A stretch of DNA of 45,164 nucleotides from the NCBI GenBank assembly GCA_008373205.1, contig RQOS01000040.1, forward strand, positions 1 through 45,164, read 5' to 3'. Under the pieces are notes generated by a model. That model worked only from the letters and a program-made list of their open reading frames with translations, did no database searches and was not told the DNA's origin. The position numbers and the translations under genes are program-made. Below, in pieces: positions 25,820-34,219 of the stretch. The DNA comes from SAR202 cluster bacterium. GTDB taxonomy: Bacteria > Chloroflexota > Dehalococcoidia > Lucifugimonadales > Lucifugimonadaceae. Numbering within the stretch: the first letter of the stretch is position 1; each line of letters begins with the position of its first letter.

Positions 25820-26599
25820 ATGAATAAAATAAAAGAGAATTTAAAGGCTGGAAAAACAGTTGTAGGGACAGCTGGTTCTCCATGGGTTGAGAATATGAGT
25901 ATGTTGGCTGATACAGATTTAGACTTCATTCTTTTTGATACTCAACATTCACCATTTATGGTAAAAGAATTTATCCCAGCTATAGCATCTATGGCAGGTA
26001 AAAATGCTGCGCCAATAGTTAGAGTTAGTGCAAATCAACCTGATCTTATTTGCTTTGCATTAGATGCCGGAGCAAGAGGTATAGTCGTTCCTATGGTAAA
26101 TACTAAAGAAGAAGCCGAAGCAATGGTTAGAGCATGTAAGTATGCTCCTCTTGGAGATAGAAGTAATGCTGGTATTAGAGGTGATTGGGGAATTAATGTA
26201 GCAGAATACACTACTAAAGAAAAATATAGAGAATATCTAGATATGTACAATGATGAAATTGTAATTGCTCCTATGATAGAAACTCAACAAGCTATTGATA
26301 ATATTGATGAAATTTTGTCAGTGGACGGGGTAGATGTTTTATTGATTGGACCTTCCGATCTTTCTATAGAGCTTGGTGTTTCTTTAGATTTTGAAGGTAG
26401 TGTTTATGAAGAAAAAGGATTAGATATTATTGCTGAAGCTTGTAAGAAACATGGTGTTGTTCCTGGTATGTATTTTATCCCTCCAACTATGGATCCTAAT
26501 TTCTTCGTTGAAAAAGGCTATAAATTCTTTACAATGCCATGGGCAACTTGGGCAAATAAAGGAATAAATAACGGATTAAGTTCTATCAATCGAAAATAA
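25820..26599 (+). CDS. HpcH/HpaI family aldolase (2-keto-3-deoxy acid aldolase)
   Basis: Class II, metal-dependent pyruvate aldolase of the HpaI/RhmA group, 259 residues, a normal length. The catalytic base is His43 in DTQHSPF; the substrate-carboxylate Arg is in IVRVSANQ (near residue 70). Metal ligands are the Glu in MIETQQAIDN (near 152) and the Asp in IGPSDLS (near 178). DAGARGIVVPMVNT is the conserved barrel segment. The usual product pair is pyruvate plus an aldehyde; with the adjacent rhamnonate-dehydratase-like enzyme that would be pyruvate plus lactaldehyde from 2-keto-3-deoxy-L-rhamnonate. The very strong ribosome-binding site and the shared strand with the dehydratase support one pathway. 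The specific substrate remains inferred. Confidence 0.88.
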   Translation: MNKIKENLKAGKTVVGTAGSPWVENMSMLADTDLDFILFDTQHSPFMVKEFIPAIASMAGKNAAPIVRVSANQPDLICFALDAGARGIVVPMVNTKEEAEAMVRACKYAPLGDRSNAGIRGDWGINVAEYTTKEKYREYLDMYNDEIVIAPMIETQQAIDNIDEILSVDGVDVLLIGPSDLSIELGVSLDFEGSVYEEKGLDIIAEACKKHGVVPGMYFIPPTMDPNFFVEKGYKFFTMPWATWANKGINNGLSSINRK

Positions 26600-26635
26600 T
26601 CCTTAACAATAAAAACATATAAATGTATAAACCTG

Positions 26636-26671
26636 TACTCTTATCAATCAGTCAATAGATCGATAAGAGTA
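26636..26671. terminator. 10-bp perfect inverted repeat after the aldolase gene
   Basis: TACTCTTATC (26636-26645) and GATAAGAGTA (26662-26671) are exact complements with a 16-nt loop, so a stable hairpin can form on either strand. It lies about 36 bp after the aldolase stop and about 37 bp before the helicase ATG. No T-run follows directly, so it is not a textbook intrinsic terminator; it may be a transcript-end stabiliser or an operator for the helicase gene. Confidence 0.45.
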
Positions 26672-26708
26672 TAGAATTGAAATCGGTGATACTTTTTACC
26701 AACAATTT

Positions 26709-27911
26709 ATGCAGTCTTTTTACGAATATAATTTATCAGATAATCTGAACAAATCATTAAAAACTTTGGGTTTTAAAAATCCTACTGAAATTCAATCTAA
26801 AACTATTCCTATTGCCTTAAAGCGTCATGATATTCTTGCCAGTGCTGAGACAGGTTCAGGGAAAACAGCAGCATATCTTATACCCCTAATACATCATATT
26901 TCTACAATAGGAGGTATTTCAGGATTAATATTAACTCCTACTAGAGAATTAGCTCAACAAGTTACTGATGTTTCGAAATCTCTTGTTGGTTATAAGAGTA
27001 AAATAGAAACAGCATTAATTGTTGGCGGAGCAAGTATGAATAATCAGCTTAGACAACTTAAAAAAAGGCCAAAAATTATAGTAGGGACTCCAGGGAGAAT
27101 AAATGACCATCTAGAAAAAAAAACCCTAAACCTTAAGTATTTTAATTTCTTTGTTCTAGATGAAGCTGACAGAATGCTCGATATGGGCTTTGAAGATCAA
27201 GTAGAAAAGATTATTAGATTTTTGCCTTCCAAAAGACAAACATTATTATTTTCAGCAACTCTTCCAAAAGAAATAATTAAATTATCGTCAAAATATCTGA
27301 ATAATCCTAAAAGAGCAGATGTAAAAGAAAATAACGTAATAAAAACTCAGATAAAACAAAAAATACTAAACACTAAAACAGAACTCAAATATAATCAATT
27401 AGTTGATGAGATAGCAATAAGAAAAGGTTCAATACTTATATTTGTAAGAACAAAATATTCAACAGAAAAATTGAAAAAGCGACTTATGAAAGATACTGTA
27501 AAAAGCTCAGCACTTCATGGAGATCTTAGGCAAAACAAAAGAAGTAGAATATTAAAAGATTTTAGAGACGATAAATTTAGAATATTAATCGCTACAGATA
27601 TTGCATCTAGAGGTCTAGATGTACCTCATATAGAACATGTAATAAATTATGACTTGCCACAAGTTCCTGAAGATTTCATTCATAGAATTGGAAGAACAGC
27701 TAGAGCAGGCTCAGTGGGTGAAGCTGTAAGTTTTATTACTCCTAATGATAAAAGAATGTGGAAATCTATAGAAAATCTAATGGAAGAATTAAAAAATCCT
27801 GAGCACGTTCCTGAAAATAAAAAAGTAAATCAAAAAGAATTTAAGAAAAGAAACAGGAACAGAAAAAGAAATTCTAAATCAAGAAAATATTATCAAAAAT
27901 CTAGAAATTGA
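26709..27911 (+). CDS. DEAD-box RNA helicase
   Basis: ATP-dependent RNA helicase of 400 residues. Motifs in order: Q motif (FKNPTEIQSKTIP, about 22-34), Walker A AETGSGKT (about 48-55), PTRELAQQ, TPGR, DEAD (about 152-155), SAT, then in domain 2 the IFVRTK, ATDIASRGLDVPH and HRIGRTARAG motifs. The tail of about 35 residues is very basic (KKRNRNRKRNSKSRK) and should bind RNA. Domain order and tail resemble RhlE/CsdA-like helicases that help ribosome assembly or mRNA decay in the cold. The gene stands alone on its strand and converges on tRNA-Glu, ending 7 bp from it. Confidence 0.94.
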   Translation: MQSFYEYNLSDNLNKSLKTLGFKNPTEIQSKTIPIALKRHDILASAETGSGKTAAYLIPLIHHISTIGGISGLILTPTRELAQQVTDVSKSLVGYKSKIETALIVGGASMNNQLRQLKKRPKIIVGTPGRINDHLEKKTLNLKYFNFFVLDEADRMLDMGFEDQVEKIIRFLPSKRQTLLFSATLPKEIIKLSSKYLNNPKRADVKENNVIKTQIKQKILNTKTELKYNQLVDEIAIRKGSILIFVRTKYSTEKLKKRLMKDTVKSSALHGDLRQNKRSRILKDFRDDKFRILIATDIASRGLDVPHIEHVINYDLPQVPEDFIHRIGRTARAGSVGEAVSFITPNDKRMWKSIENLMEELKNPEHVPENKKVNQKEFKKRNRNRKRNSKSRKYYQKSRN

Positions 27912-27918
27912 TTTTTTT

Positions 27919-27995
27919 TGGTACCCCGTACCGGATTTGAACCGGTGATCTCCTGCGTGAAAGGCAGGCGTGTTAGGCCACTACACCAACGGGGC
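27919..27995 (-). tRNA. tRNA-Glu (anticodon UUC), CCA encoded
   Basis: Read on the minus strand, the acceptor arm GCCCCGT pairs with ACGGGGT, including one G1-U72 wobble. The anticodon arm is CCTGC-CTTTCAC-GCAGG with anticodon TTC, decoding GAA (and GAG by wobble). The T arm is ACCGG-TTCAAAT-CCGGT, followed by discriminator A and an encoded CCA. The anticodon and the GTGTAGTGG D-arm context fit tRNA-Glu. It begins 5 bp after the argC stop on the same strand, so the two may be co-transcribed. Confidence 0.95.
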
Positions 27996-28000
27996 ATATG

Positions 28001-29017
28001 TTATGGGTAAACAGGTAAAGCTCCTATTCCCATAGTTTCTTCAAAACCTTGCATTAGATTCATGTTTTGAATTGCGGCTCCTGCTGAACCTTTAACCAAA
28101 TTATCTAGAGCACTAATTACTACCAAAGTGTTTGTATCCTTTCTAATATAAGGATACAAATAAACAAAATTAGAACCCCAAGTATGCTTTGTTGCAGGAG
28201 GTGCACTTACTATTTTAATGAATGGTTCGTTTTTGTAAAATTCTTTATATAGCTCAACTACTTCATTTTCATCTAAATCTTTTTTCAAAGATCCATAATT
28301 AGTGCCTAAAATCCCTCTTGTCATGGATACTAAATGAGGAGTGAATAAAACTTTTACTTTGTTTTCACCTAAGAAATTAAGTTCTTGAGCCATTTCAGGT
28401 TGATGCCTGTGCCCTTTAGTTCCATAAGCGGCGCAATTGTCATTTAGTTCTGAAAACCCAAAAGCTTCTTTAGCTGTTCTTCCTGCTCCAGAAATTCCAG
28501 TTTTTGAATCTACTATAATTAATTCTTCTACTAAATCATTTTGTACTGCTGGAGCCATAGATAGTATTCCTCCTGTAGGGAAACATCCTGGATTAGCAAC
28601 TAGTTTACTACTTTTGATTTCGTTTCTATGTAGTTCTGGTAATCCATAGGTAGCTTGAGAAATTAATTCCGGCCTTGGATGCTTGATATCATACCATTCT
28701 TCATATGTTCCAAGATCCTTAAGTCTAAAATCGGCTGATATATCAATTGAAGGTATACCACTATCAACATATTGAGATAGTTTCTCAGCGCTTGCAGCGT
28801 GAGGTAATGCTGAAAATACGAAGTCAACATTATCGCTAAGTTCTTCTTGTATTTTTATATTTATTTTTTCAAGATGAGGAAAAACTTCATCAAGATATTG
28901 CCCAGCCTTACTTCTTCCAGTTGCTGAAACTAGATTTAACTCTGGATGAGAATATACAAGCCTAGCAATTTCAGAACCTGCATATCCAGTTATATTTATG
29001 ATGCCAACATTTAACAT
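28001..29017 (-). CDS. argC: N-acetyl-gamma-glutamyl-phosphate reductase
   Basis: Third enzyme of arginine synthesis, reducing N-acetylglutamyl-5-phosphate to the semialdehyde with NADPH; 338 residues, normal length. The cofactor motif is NITGYAGSEIARL (about 8-20), where Asn/Ile replace the more usual Gly/Ala. The catalytic cysteine is Cys145 in NPGCFPTG, and the conserved His lies in TKGHRHQPEM. SGAGRTAKEAFGFSE is the family loop following it. No other arginine gene is in the window, which is unusual because argC often clusters with argJ or argB. It ends 5 bp before tRNA-Glu and lies 93 bp downstream of nth. Confidence 0.95.
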   Translation of the reverse strand: MLNVGIINITGYAGSEIARLVYSHPELNLVSATGRSKAGQYLDEVFPHLEKINIKIQEELSDNVDFVFSALPHAASAEKLSQYVDSGIPSIDISADFRLKDLGTYEEWYDIKHPRPELISQATYGLPELHRNEIKSSKLVANPGCFPTGGILSMAPAVQNDLVEELIIVDSKTGISGAGRTAKEAFGFSELNDNCAAYGTKGHRHQPEMAQELNFLGENKVKVLFTPHLVSMTRGILGTNYGSLKKDLDENEVVELYKEFYKNEPFIKIVSAPPATKHTWGSNFVYLYPYIRKDTNTLVVISALDNLVKGSAGAAIQNMNLMQGFEETMGIGALPVYP

Positions 29018-29110
29018 TACTATTTTTTTTTTGTAAAACTTAATCTTATCTTAAATTCTTATAGTATTTTATATAAATAATTTCTCCAGATAGAGGAAAA
29101 ACTCTTTGTG

Positions 29111-29764
29111 CTATGGTTTATTAGCCTTGAATGGTTTTTTTCTATTTGGATAACAAGTTCGACATATATCGCATTTTGTTCCATCACATCCTTTAGCAGT
29201 ACAGTGAGATCTGCCATAGAATATAATTTGTAAATGTAGTTTATTCCAACTTTTTTTAGGGAAAATCTTTTTTAAGTCATTCTCAGTCTGTATGACGTTT
29301 TTACCTTTAGAAAGTCCCCATCTTTGTGCTAAACGATGTATATGAGTATCTACAGGAAAGGCTGGATGACCAAATCCTTGTGACATTACAACACTTGCTG
29401 TTTTATGGCCAACTCCAGGTAATTTTTCTAACTCTATGAAACTTTCAGGAACTTTTTTATTATACTTTTCTACAATAATTCTTGAAAGCTTAGAAATATT
29501 TTTTGATTTTTGTGGTGCTAAACCACAAGACCTAATTATTGAAAAAATTTTCTCAGTTGGTAATTTCATCATTTTTTCAGGGTTATTTGCTTTTGAAAAA
29601 AGATTTGGAGTTACCTTATTAACTCTTTCATCCGTACACTGAGCACTTAATAATACTGCGATTAGTAGCTCAAATTTATTTTCATGATTTAGTGGAATCG
29701 GTACTTCTGGATATATTTTATCTAGTTCAGTGATTATGAAGAAAGCCCTATCTTTTTTTAACAT
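29111..29764 (-). CDS. nth: Endonuclease III (DNA glycosylase/AP lyase), atypical Fe-S cysteines
   Basis: Base-excision-repair enzyme removing oxidised pyrimidines and nicking AP sites; 217 residues. The helix-hairpin-helix is LPGVGHKTA with catalytic Lys121; the GPD motif FPVDTHIHR supplies Asp139. The C-terminal cluster has Cys at 188, 193, 198, 201 and 204. The canonical C-x6-C-x2-C-x5-C needs 188, 195, 198 and 204: residue 195 is Gly, and Cys193 or Cys201 may stand in. It lies 18 bp downstream of the polyprenyl synthase gene in a six-gene minus-strand run. Glycosylase identity is secure; cluster geometry is an open point. Confidence 0.94.
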   Translation of the reverse strand: MLKKDRAFFIITELDKIYPEVPIPLNHENKFELLIAVLLSAQCTDERVNKVTPNLFSKANNPEKMMKLPTEKIFSIIRSCGLAPQKSKNISKLSRIIVEKYNKKVPESFIELEKLPGVGHKTASVVMSQGFGHPAFPVDTHIHRLAQRWGLSKGKNVIQTENDLKKIFPKKSWNKLHLQIIFYGRSHCTAKGCDGTKCDICRTCYPNRKKPFKANKP

Positions 29765-29782
29765 AATAATTTCTTTCTAAAA

Positions 29783-30772
29783 TTATTTTTCTCTATCCTT
29801 AGAACTTATAGCTAACTTAATTAAGGAATCTTTATAAATATTGTTATTTTTTAAAGAGGATATATTTTCTATAGATCTATCAATCAGTTTTGAAGCTTTG
29901 TGTTTAGCTTCTTCAACATATCCTTCTTTAGTAATTTTTTTTACTAAAATATCAACTTCTTCATTCCTGTTTTCTTCTTTTAATTCAAACAGATTTATAA
30001 TTTCTTTTTTTATTTTCTCATTCTTTTTACTTGCAATTATAGATGGTAATGTCATTACTCCGTTTTTGAGGTCACTTCCAACAGGTTTTCCCATTTTTTT
30101 CTCATCACCCTCAAAATCTAAAGCATCATCGTATATTTGAAACCCTAATCCTAGATTTTTCCCGAATTGATAGACATTATTTATATCTTCCTCAACAGCT
30201 CCTCCTAGTAAAGCTCCACTCATTGAAGATGTAGCAAAAAGAGACCCTGTTTTCTTGAAAATAATATCTAAGTAGTTATCCATATTTAATTCAATATTAA
30301 ATTTGTTTTCAATTTCTTTTAATTGGCCCTTAGCAAGATCTGAAATAGTGGACGCAAATTGTTTTATTAGTCTTATAGATTGTGTATCGCAAACATATTC
30401 TGCGCTTGTCGCGAAAAGAAAATCACCCACTAAAACTGCTATGTGAGGCCCCCATATATTTGATGCAGTTTTTTCTCCTCTTCGAGTATCAGCAAAGTCC
30501 ACTGTATCATCATGAACAAGTGTAGCAATATGTAGTAGCTCAACTGCCGTGGACATTTTTATAACTTTTTCATCTACCTCTTCTTGCCACAGTTTTGAGC
30601 AAACTATTGTTAAGGCAGGTCTTAGTTGTTTACCAGGAATGCTAAGTACGTGATCAATAATGTTTTCATTTAAATTTGATTGAGAAGTATGACTTTCAGA
30701 AATTTTATTTAATTCAAGCATTACCATTAGTAATTCATTATTTGATAACGAAACTAATTGATTGCTACTCAT
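29783..30772 (-). CDS. Trans-polyprenyl diphosphate synthase
   Basis: Chain-elongating prenyltransferase that adds isopentenyl diphosphate to allylic diphosphates, probably making the side chain of a respiratory quinone; 329 residues. The first aspartate-rich motif is DDTVD (88-92) with the downstream RRG; the second is DDALD in QIYDDALDFEGD, followed by KPVGSDLKNG. GKQLRPALT near residue 48 is the substrate-binding segment. These features fit the hepta-/octa-/nonaprenyl group; chain length depends on residues just before the first motif (here LLHIATLVH) and cannot be set here. It overlaps metG by 8 bp and precedes nth by 18 bp. Confidence 0.93.
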   Translation of the reverse strand: MSSNQLVSLSNNELLMVMLELNKISESHTSQSNLNENIIDHVLSIPGKQLRPALTIVCSKLWQEEVDEKVIKMSTAVELLHIATLVHDDTVDFADTRRGEKTASNIWGPHIAVLVGDFLFATSAEYVCDTQSIRLIKQFASTISDLAKGQLKEIENKFNIELNMDNYLDIIFKKTGSLFATSSMSGALLGGAVEEDINNVYQFGKNLGLGFQIYDDALDFEGDEKKMGKPVGSDLKNGVMTLPSIIASKKNEKIKKEIINLFELKEENRNEEVDILVKKITKEGYVEEAKHKASKLIDRSIENISSLKNNNIYKDSLIKLAISSKDREK

Positions 30773-32432
30773 CAGAAATCATCCCGTTTTCTTCTAGCAC
30801 TTTTTCTTCCTCTAATTTTTCAAATAATGGAGTTGGTTTATCAAATTTATCTCCTGAAATTGGAAGAATTAAGTTCCAATTATTTTTTTTATCATTAAAA
30901 ATTACTTTTTGAAGTTTTTCAGCTGAGTTTGGAAGAAAAGGTTCAAGCATGGAGCTTATAGCGCTTATTATAATCATTGATTGACCTAAAACTTCACCTG
31001 CCGATTTTTTGTCTTCTTTTATTTTTTTCCAAGGCTCATGTTTATCTAAATATTGATTTCCAAATCTTGCTAGATTCATTAATTTATTTAAGCTTTCTCT
31101 AAATTTTCTTTTTGAAATTGATTCACCAACTTCTTCCAAAGCTTTTTCTGATTTTTCAATTATTTCTTTTGTTGATGATGAATTTGTATCAAAATATGGG
31201 ACCTCTCCATCAAAATTTCTATGAGACATTGTTAATACTCTATGTATAAAGTTTCCAAGAGTTGCAACAAGTTCGTTATTATTTGAAGCTACATATCCTT
31301 CCCAAGTAAAATCTGAGTCAGAGGTTTCGGGCATTATTGAAGTTAGATAATATCTTAATGAATCAGGTGAGTATTTTTCTAGAAAATCTGGCAACCAAAC
31401 TGCCCAATTACTACTTTTAGAAAATTCTCTTCCTGCGAAATTAAGATATTCATTTGCAACAACATCAGTTGGCAAATTTTTACCACCAATTCCAAGTAAA
31501 ATGGCAGGCAAAATTATAGTATGGAATGGAATGTTATCTTTACCTTGGAAATAATATGATTCTGAGTCTTCTTTTTCCCAAAAATCTTTCCATTGGTCAG
31601 GATTTTCAGTTTTGCTAAACAGTTCAACTGTAGCTGTAAGATAACCCAATACAGCTTCAAACCAAACATATATTTTTTTATCATCCCATCCTTCAACGGG
31701 AATATCAATACCCCATGATAAATCTCTAGTTATTGCTCTATCCCTTAGTCCTTCATTTATAAATGAAAGACTTTGGTTTTTGACATTTTGTCTCCATCCT
31801 TCTCTAGAATTTATCCATTTTTTAATTTTTGATTCCATTTGACTTAGCTTGAGAAAATAATGAGAAGTTTTTCTGAATTCAGGTATTGAGCCATCTCTTT
31901 TTGATCTAATATTTTTTAGATCACTCGGATCAAGAGTTTTGCCACATTGTTCACATTGATCTCCTCGAGCTTTTTCATTATCTCCACAAGGGCATTCTCC
32001 TTCAACCAGCCTATCGCTTAGAAATATATTTTCAGTAATTGAATAAGGCATTAGCTGTTCTCTAATTTCAAGTAATTCTTTAGCTAACAAATCTGAAAAT
32101 ATATCCTTTACAATTTCCATATGGTTATCTGTATGTGTATTAGTATATAAATCATACTGAAAATTCATATCTTTGAGGCTTTTAGACCATATGTCATGAT
32201 ATTTTGAAGAGATTTCTTCAGGAGAAACCCCTAAATCATTTGCTAAAAGCGTTACAGGAGTTCCGTGCATATCAGAACCTGAAACCATAGCCACATTATT
32301 ACCAATTAATCTGTTGTATCTTGCAAAAATATCTGCTGGAATACTCATACCTGCTATATGACCAAGATGAGGAGGGCCATTTACATAAGGCCAAGCAACA
32401 CAAACTAATATATTTTTTTGTTTATTTACCAT
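30765..32432 (-). CDS. metG: Methionine-tRNA ligase
   Basis: Class I aminoacyl-tRNA synthetase charging tRNA-Met; 555 residues. The HIGH-type motif is NGPPHLGHIAG (about 18-28). The zinc knuckle in the connective domain is ECPCGDN...GDQCEQCGKTL (four Cys, about 145-170). The KMSKS loop is read as EFSKSSNW, so Met is replaced by Phe and the leading Lys is absent, a form also seen in part of the MetRS family. The anticodon-binding helical domain follows, and there is no C-terminal EMAP/Trbp-like tRNA-binding domain. It overlaps rsmI by 11 bp and the polyprenyl synthase by 8 bp, indicating an operon from lipA to at least nth. Confidence 0.96.
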   Translation of the reverse strand: MVNKQKNILVCVAWPYVNGPPHLGHIAGMSIPADIFARYNRLIGNNVAMVSGSDMHGTPVTLLANDLGVSPEEISSKYHDIWSKSLKDMNFQYDLYTNTHTDNHMEIVKDIFSDLLAKELLEIREQLMPYSITENIFLSDRLVEGECPCGDNEKARGDQCEQCGKTLDPSDLKNIRSKRDGSIPEFRKTSHYFLKLSQMESKIKKWINSREGWRQNVKNQSLSFINEGLRDRAITRDLSWGIDIPVEGWDDKKIYVWFEAVLGYLTATVELFSKTENPDQWKDFWEKEDSESYYFQGKDNIPFHTIILPAILLGIGGKNLPTDVVANEYLNFAGREFSKSSNWAVWLPDFLEKYSPDSLRYYLTSIMPETSDSDFTWEGYVASNNNELVATLGNFIHRVLTMSHRNFDGEVPYFDTNSSSTKEIIEKSEKALEEVGESISKRKFRESLNKLMNLARFGNQYLDKHEPWKKIKEDKKSAGEVLGQSMIIISAISSMLEPFLPNSAEKLQKVIFNDKKNNWNLILPISGDKFDKPTPLFEKLEEEKVLEENGMISDE

Positions 32433-33252
32433 TTTGATTTTTTATATCCAACCATCTGTCATAAAAAAAACTTTTTTTAGTTTTAGTTAATTCAGATAAT
32501 AAGTCTAATAGTTTTTTACCTTTAATACCTTTTTCATACCCATCAATTAAAATTTTATCGTATTTCTTATTAAATGAATTGCCAATTTGATTATTTTCAT
32601 TCTTGAAGATAATTACAAATTCTCCTTTTTCATTACTGAATTTTTTTATAGCCTCATCTACAGGACCTTGAAATATAGTCTCATAAATTTTAGTCATTTC
32701 TTTTGCAACAAATATTTCACTAATATTTAACTTGTCTCTAATGAATCGAAATGTATTTATAATTCTTCTTGGAGATTCAAATATAACAATAGGATTATTA
32801 GAATTTGAAAATTGTTCTAAGTAGCTCAATTTCTGTTTATCACTTTTGGGCAAAAAACCTAAAAATGAAAATCCAATTGATTCAAGCCCAGATACCGAAA
32901 AAGCCGATGTTACTGAAGACACTCCTGGGATTGGAATAATTTCGTGATTATTATTTCTTGCTATTTTTACAAATTCTCCTGCAGGGTCTGATACTCCTGG
33001 AGATCCGGCATCAGTTAAGAATCCTATATCACTCTTTGTTATTAGATCTAGAAATTTATTTTTATTAAGTTCTTTTTTTGAAGTATAGATTGGCAATAGT
33101 GAAGTATTAATATCAAATTTTTTCATCAGCTTGCTGCTTATTCGAGTATCTTCAGAAAAAACATACTCTAAATTTTTCAATATATCTACAGCTCTAATAG
33201 TGATGTCCTCTAAGTTGCCTATAGGAGAACCTATTATGTAGAGTTTAGACAA
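32422..33252 (-). CDS. rsmI: 16S rRNA (cytidine-1402-2'-O)-methyltransferase
   Basis: SAM-dependent ribose methyltransferase acting in the ribosomal decoding site; 276 residues. The N-terminus LYIIGSPIGNLEDITIRAVD is the family signature. ISSKLMKKFDI follows the SEDTR motif, and DAGSPGVSDPAGE (near residue 82) plus PGVSSVTSAFSVSG are the tetrapyrrole-methylase-fold SAM site. FESPRRI near residue 158 is also conserved. It is separated from lipA by 3 bp and overlaps metG by 11 bp. Confidence 0.95.
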   Translation of the reverse strand: MSKLYIIGSPIGNLEDITIRAVDILKNLEYVFSEDTRISSKLMKKFDINTSLLPIYTSKKELNKNKFLDLITKSDIGFLTDAGSPGVSDPAGEFVKIARNNNHEIIPIPGVSSVTSAFSVSGLESIGFSFLGFLPKSDKQKLSYLEQFSNSNNPIVIFESPRRIINTFRFIRDKLNISEIFVAKEMTKIYETIFQGPVDEAIKKFSNEKGEFVIIFKNENNQIGNSFNKKYDKILIDGYEKGIKGKKLLDLLSELTKTKKSFFYDRWLDIKNQNGK

Positions 33253-33255
33253 AAT

Positions 33256-34158
33256 TTAGCTCTTGATTTGATTAATTAATTTTTCTACAGCTGCATTGTG
33301 TTGTTCATCAGCATGATAGGATGATCTAACTAGAGGCCCAGCTGCTACATGACTAAATCCGATATCAAGTCCTATATTTTGAAATTCAGTAAATTCTCTA
33401 GGATTATAGAATTTTATAATTGGATGATGTTTTTTTGATGGTCTGAGATATTGACCTATAGTCAATAAATCACATTGATGATCTCTTAGATCTTTCATTG
33501 TTTCAATCACTTCATCTTTGGTCTCTCCAAGACCAACCATCATTCCTGACTTAGTTGGAAGATCAGGTTTAATTTTTTTTGAATCAGAAAGAAAATTTAA
33601 AGAAAGGTCATAATTACCTTTTGGTCTAACTTTCTTAAAAACCCTTCTAACAGTTTCAATATTATGATTCATGACATGAGGTCCTGCATTAATAACATTC
33701 TTTATTAAGTTAACGGAACCATTGAAATCAGGTGTTAGCACCTCTACTTTTATATTGGGAGAAAGTTTTTTTATTTCACTAATTGTTTTTGCAAATATTT
33801 CTGATCCAGCATCTTCAAGATCGTCTCTGTCAACTGATGTTATAACAACGTAGTTAAGCTCCATTTGTTTTATAGTCATTGCTACCCTGAACGGTTCTGT
33901 TTTATCAACAAAGCCAGGCCATCCAGTTTTTACATTACAATATGAGCAAGCTCTAGTACATGTATCCCCTAGAATCATAAATGTTGCAGTTTTTCTATCC
34001 CAGCAATCAGCGATATTAGGACAAGCAGCCTCTTCACAAACTGTATTTAGCGATGCTTTTGAAAATTTCTCTTTTAGTTCATGGAAATTTTCCCCAGCAG
34101 GAAACTTTACCTTAAACCAATCTGGTAACTTTCGTTTTACTTTTACTTTCTGTTGCAT
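33256..34158 (-). CDS. lipA: Lipoyl synthase
   Basis: Radical SAM enzyme that inserts two sulfurs into protein-bound octanoyl groups to make lipoate for 2-oxoacid dehydrogenases and the glycine cleavage system; 300 residues. The auxiliary [4Fe-4S] cluster cysteines are 41, 46 and 52 (CEEAACPNIADC) and the radical SAM triad is Cys67, Cys71 and Cys74 (CTRACSYC). The C-terminal RSSYHADE supplies the serine ligand of the auxiliary cluster. The ATG starts the leftward run lipA-rsmI-metG-polyprenyl synthase-nth-argC, and it is divergent from the rlmD-like gene across 61 bp. No lipB lies nearby. Confidence 0.96.
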   Translation of the reverse strand: MQQKVKVKRKLPDWFKVKFPAGENFHELKEKFSKASLNTVCEEAACPNIADCWDRKTATFMILGDTCTRACSYCNVKTGWPGFVDKTEPFRVAMTIKQMELNYVVITSVDRDDLEDAGSEIFAKTISEIKKLSPNIKVEVLTPDFNGSVNLIKNVINAGPHVMNHNIETVRRVFKKVRPKGNYDLSLNFLSDSKKIKPDLPTKSGMMVGLGETKDEVIETMKDLRDHQCDLLTIGQYLRPSKKHHPIIKFYNPREFTEFQNIGLDIGFSHVAAGPLVRSSYHADEQHNAAVEKLINQIKS

Positions 34159-34219
34159 AATGATGATTCTTTTTACAATTAAATATTATCAGCAATCTAA
34201 AATTGTTAGAATCTAATAT

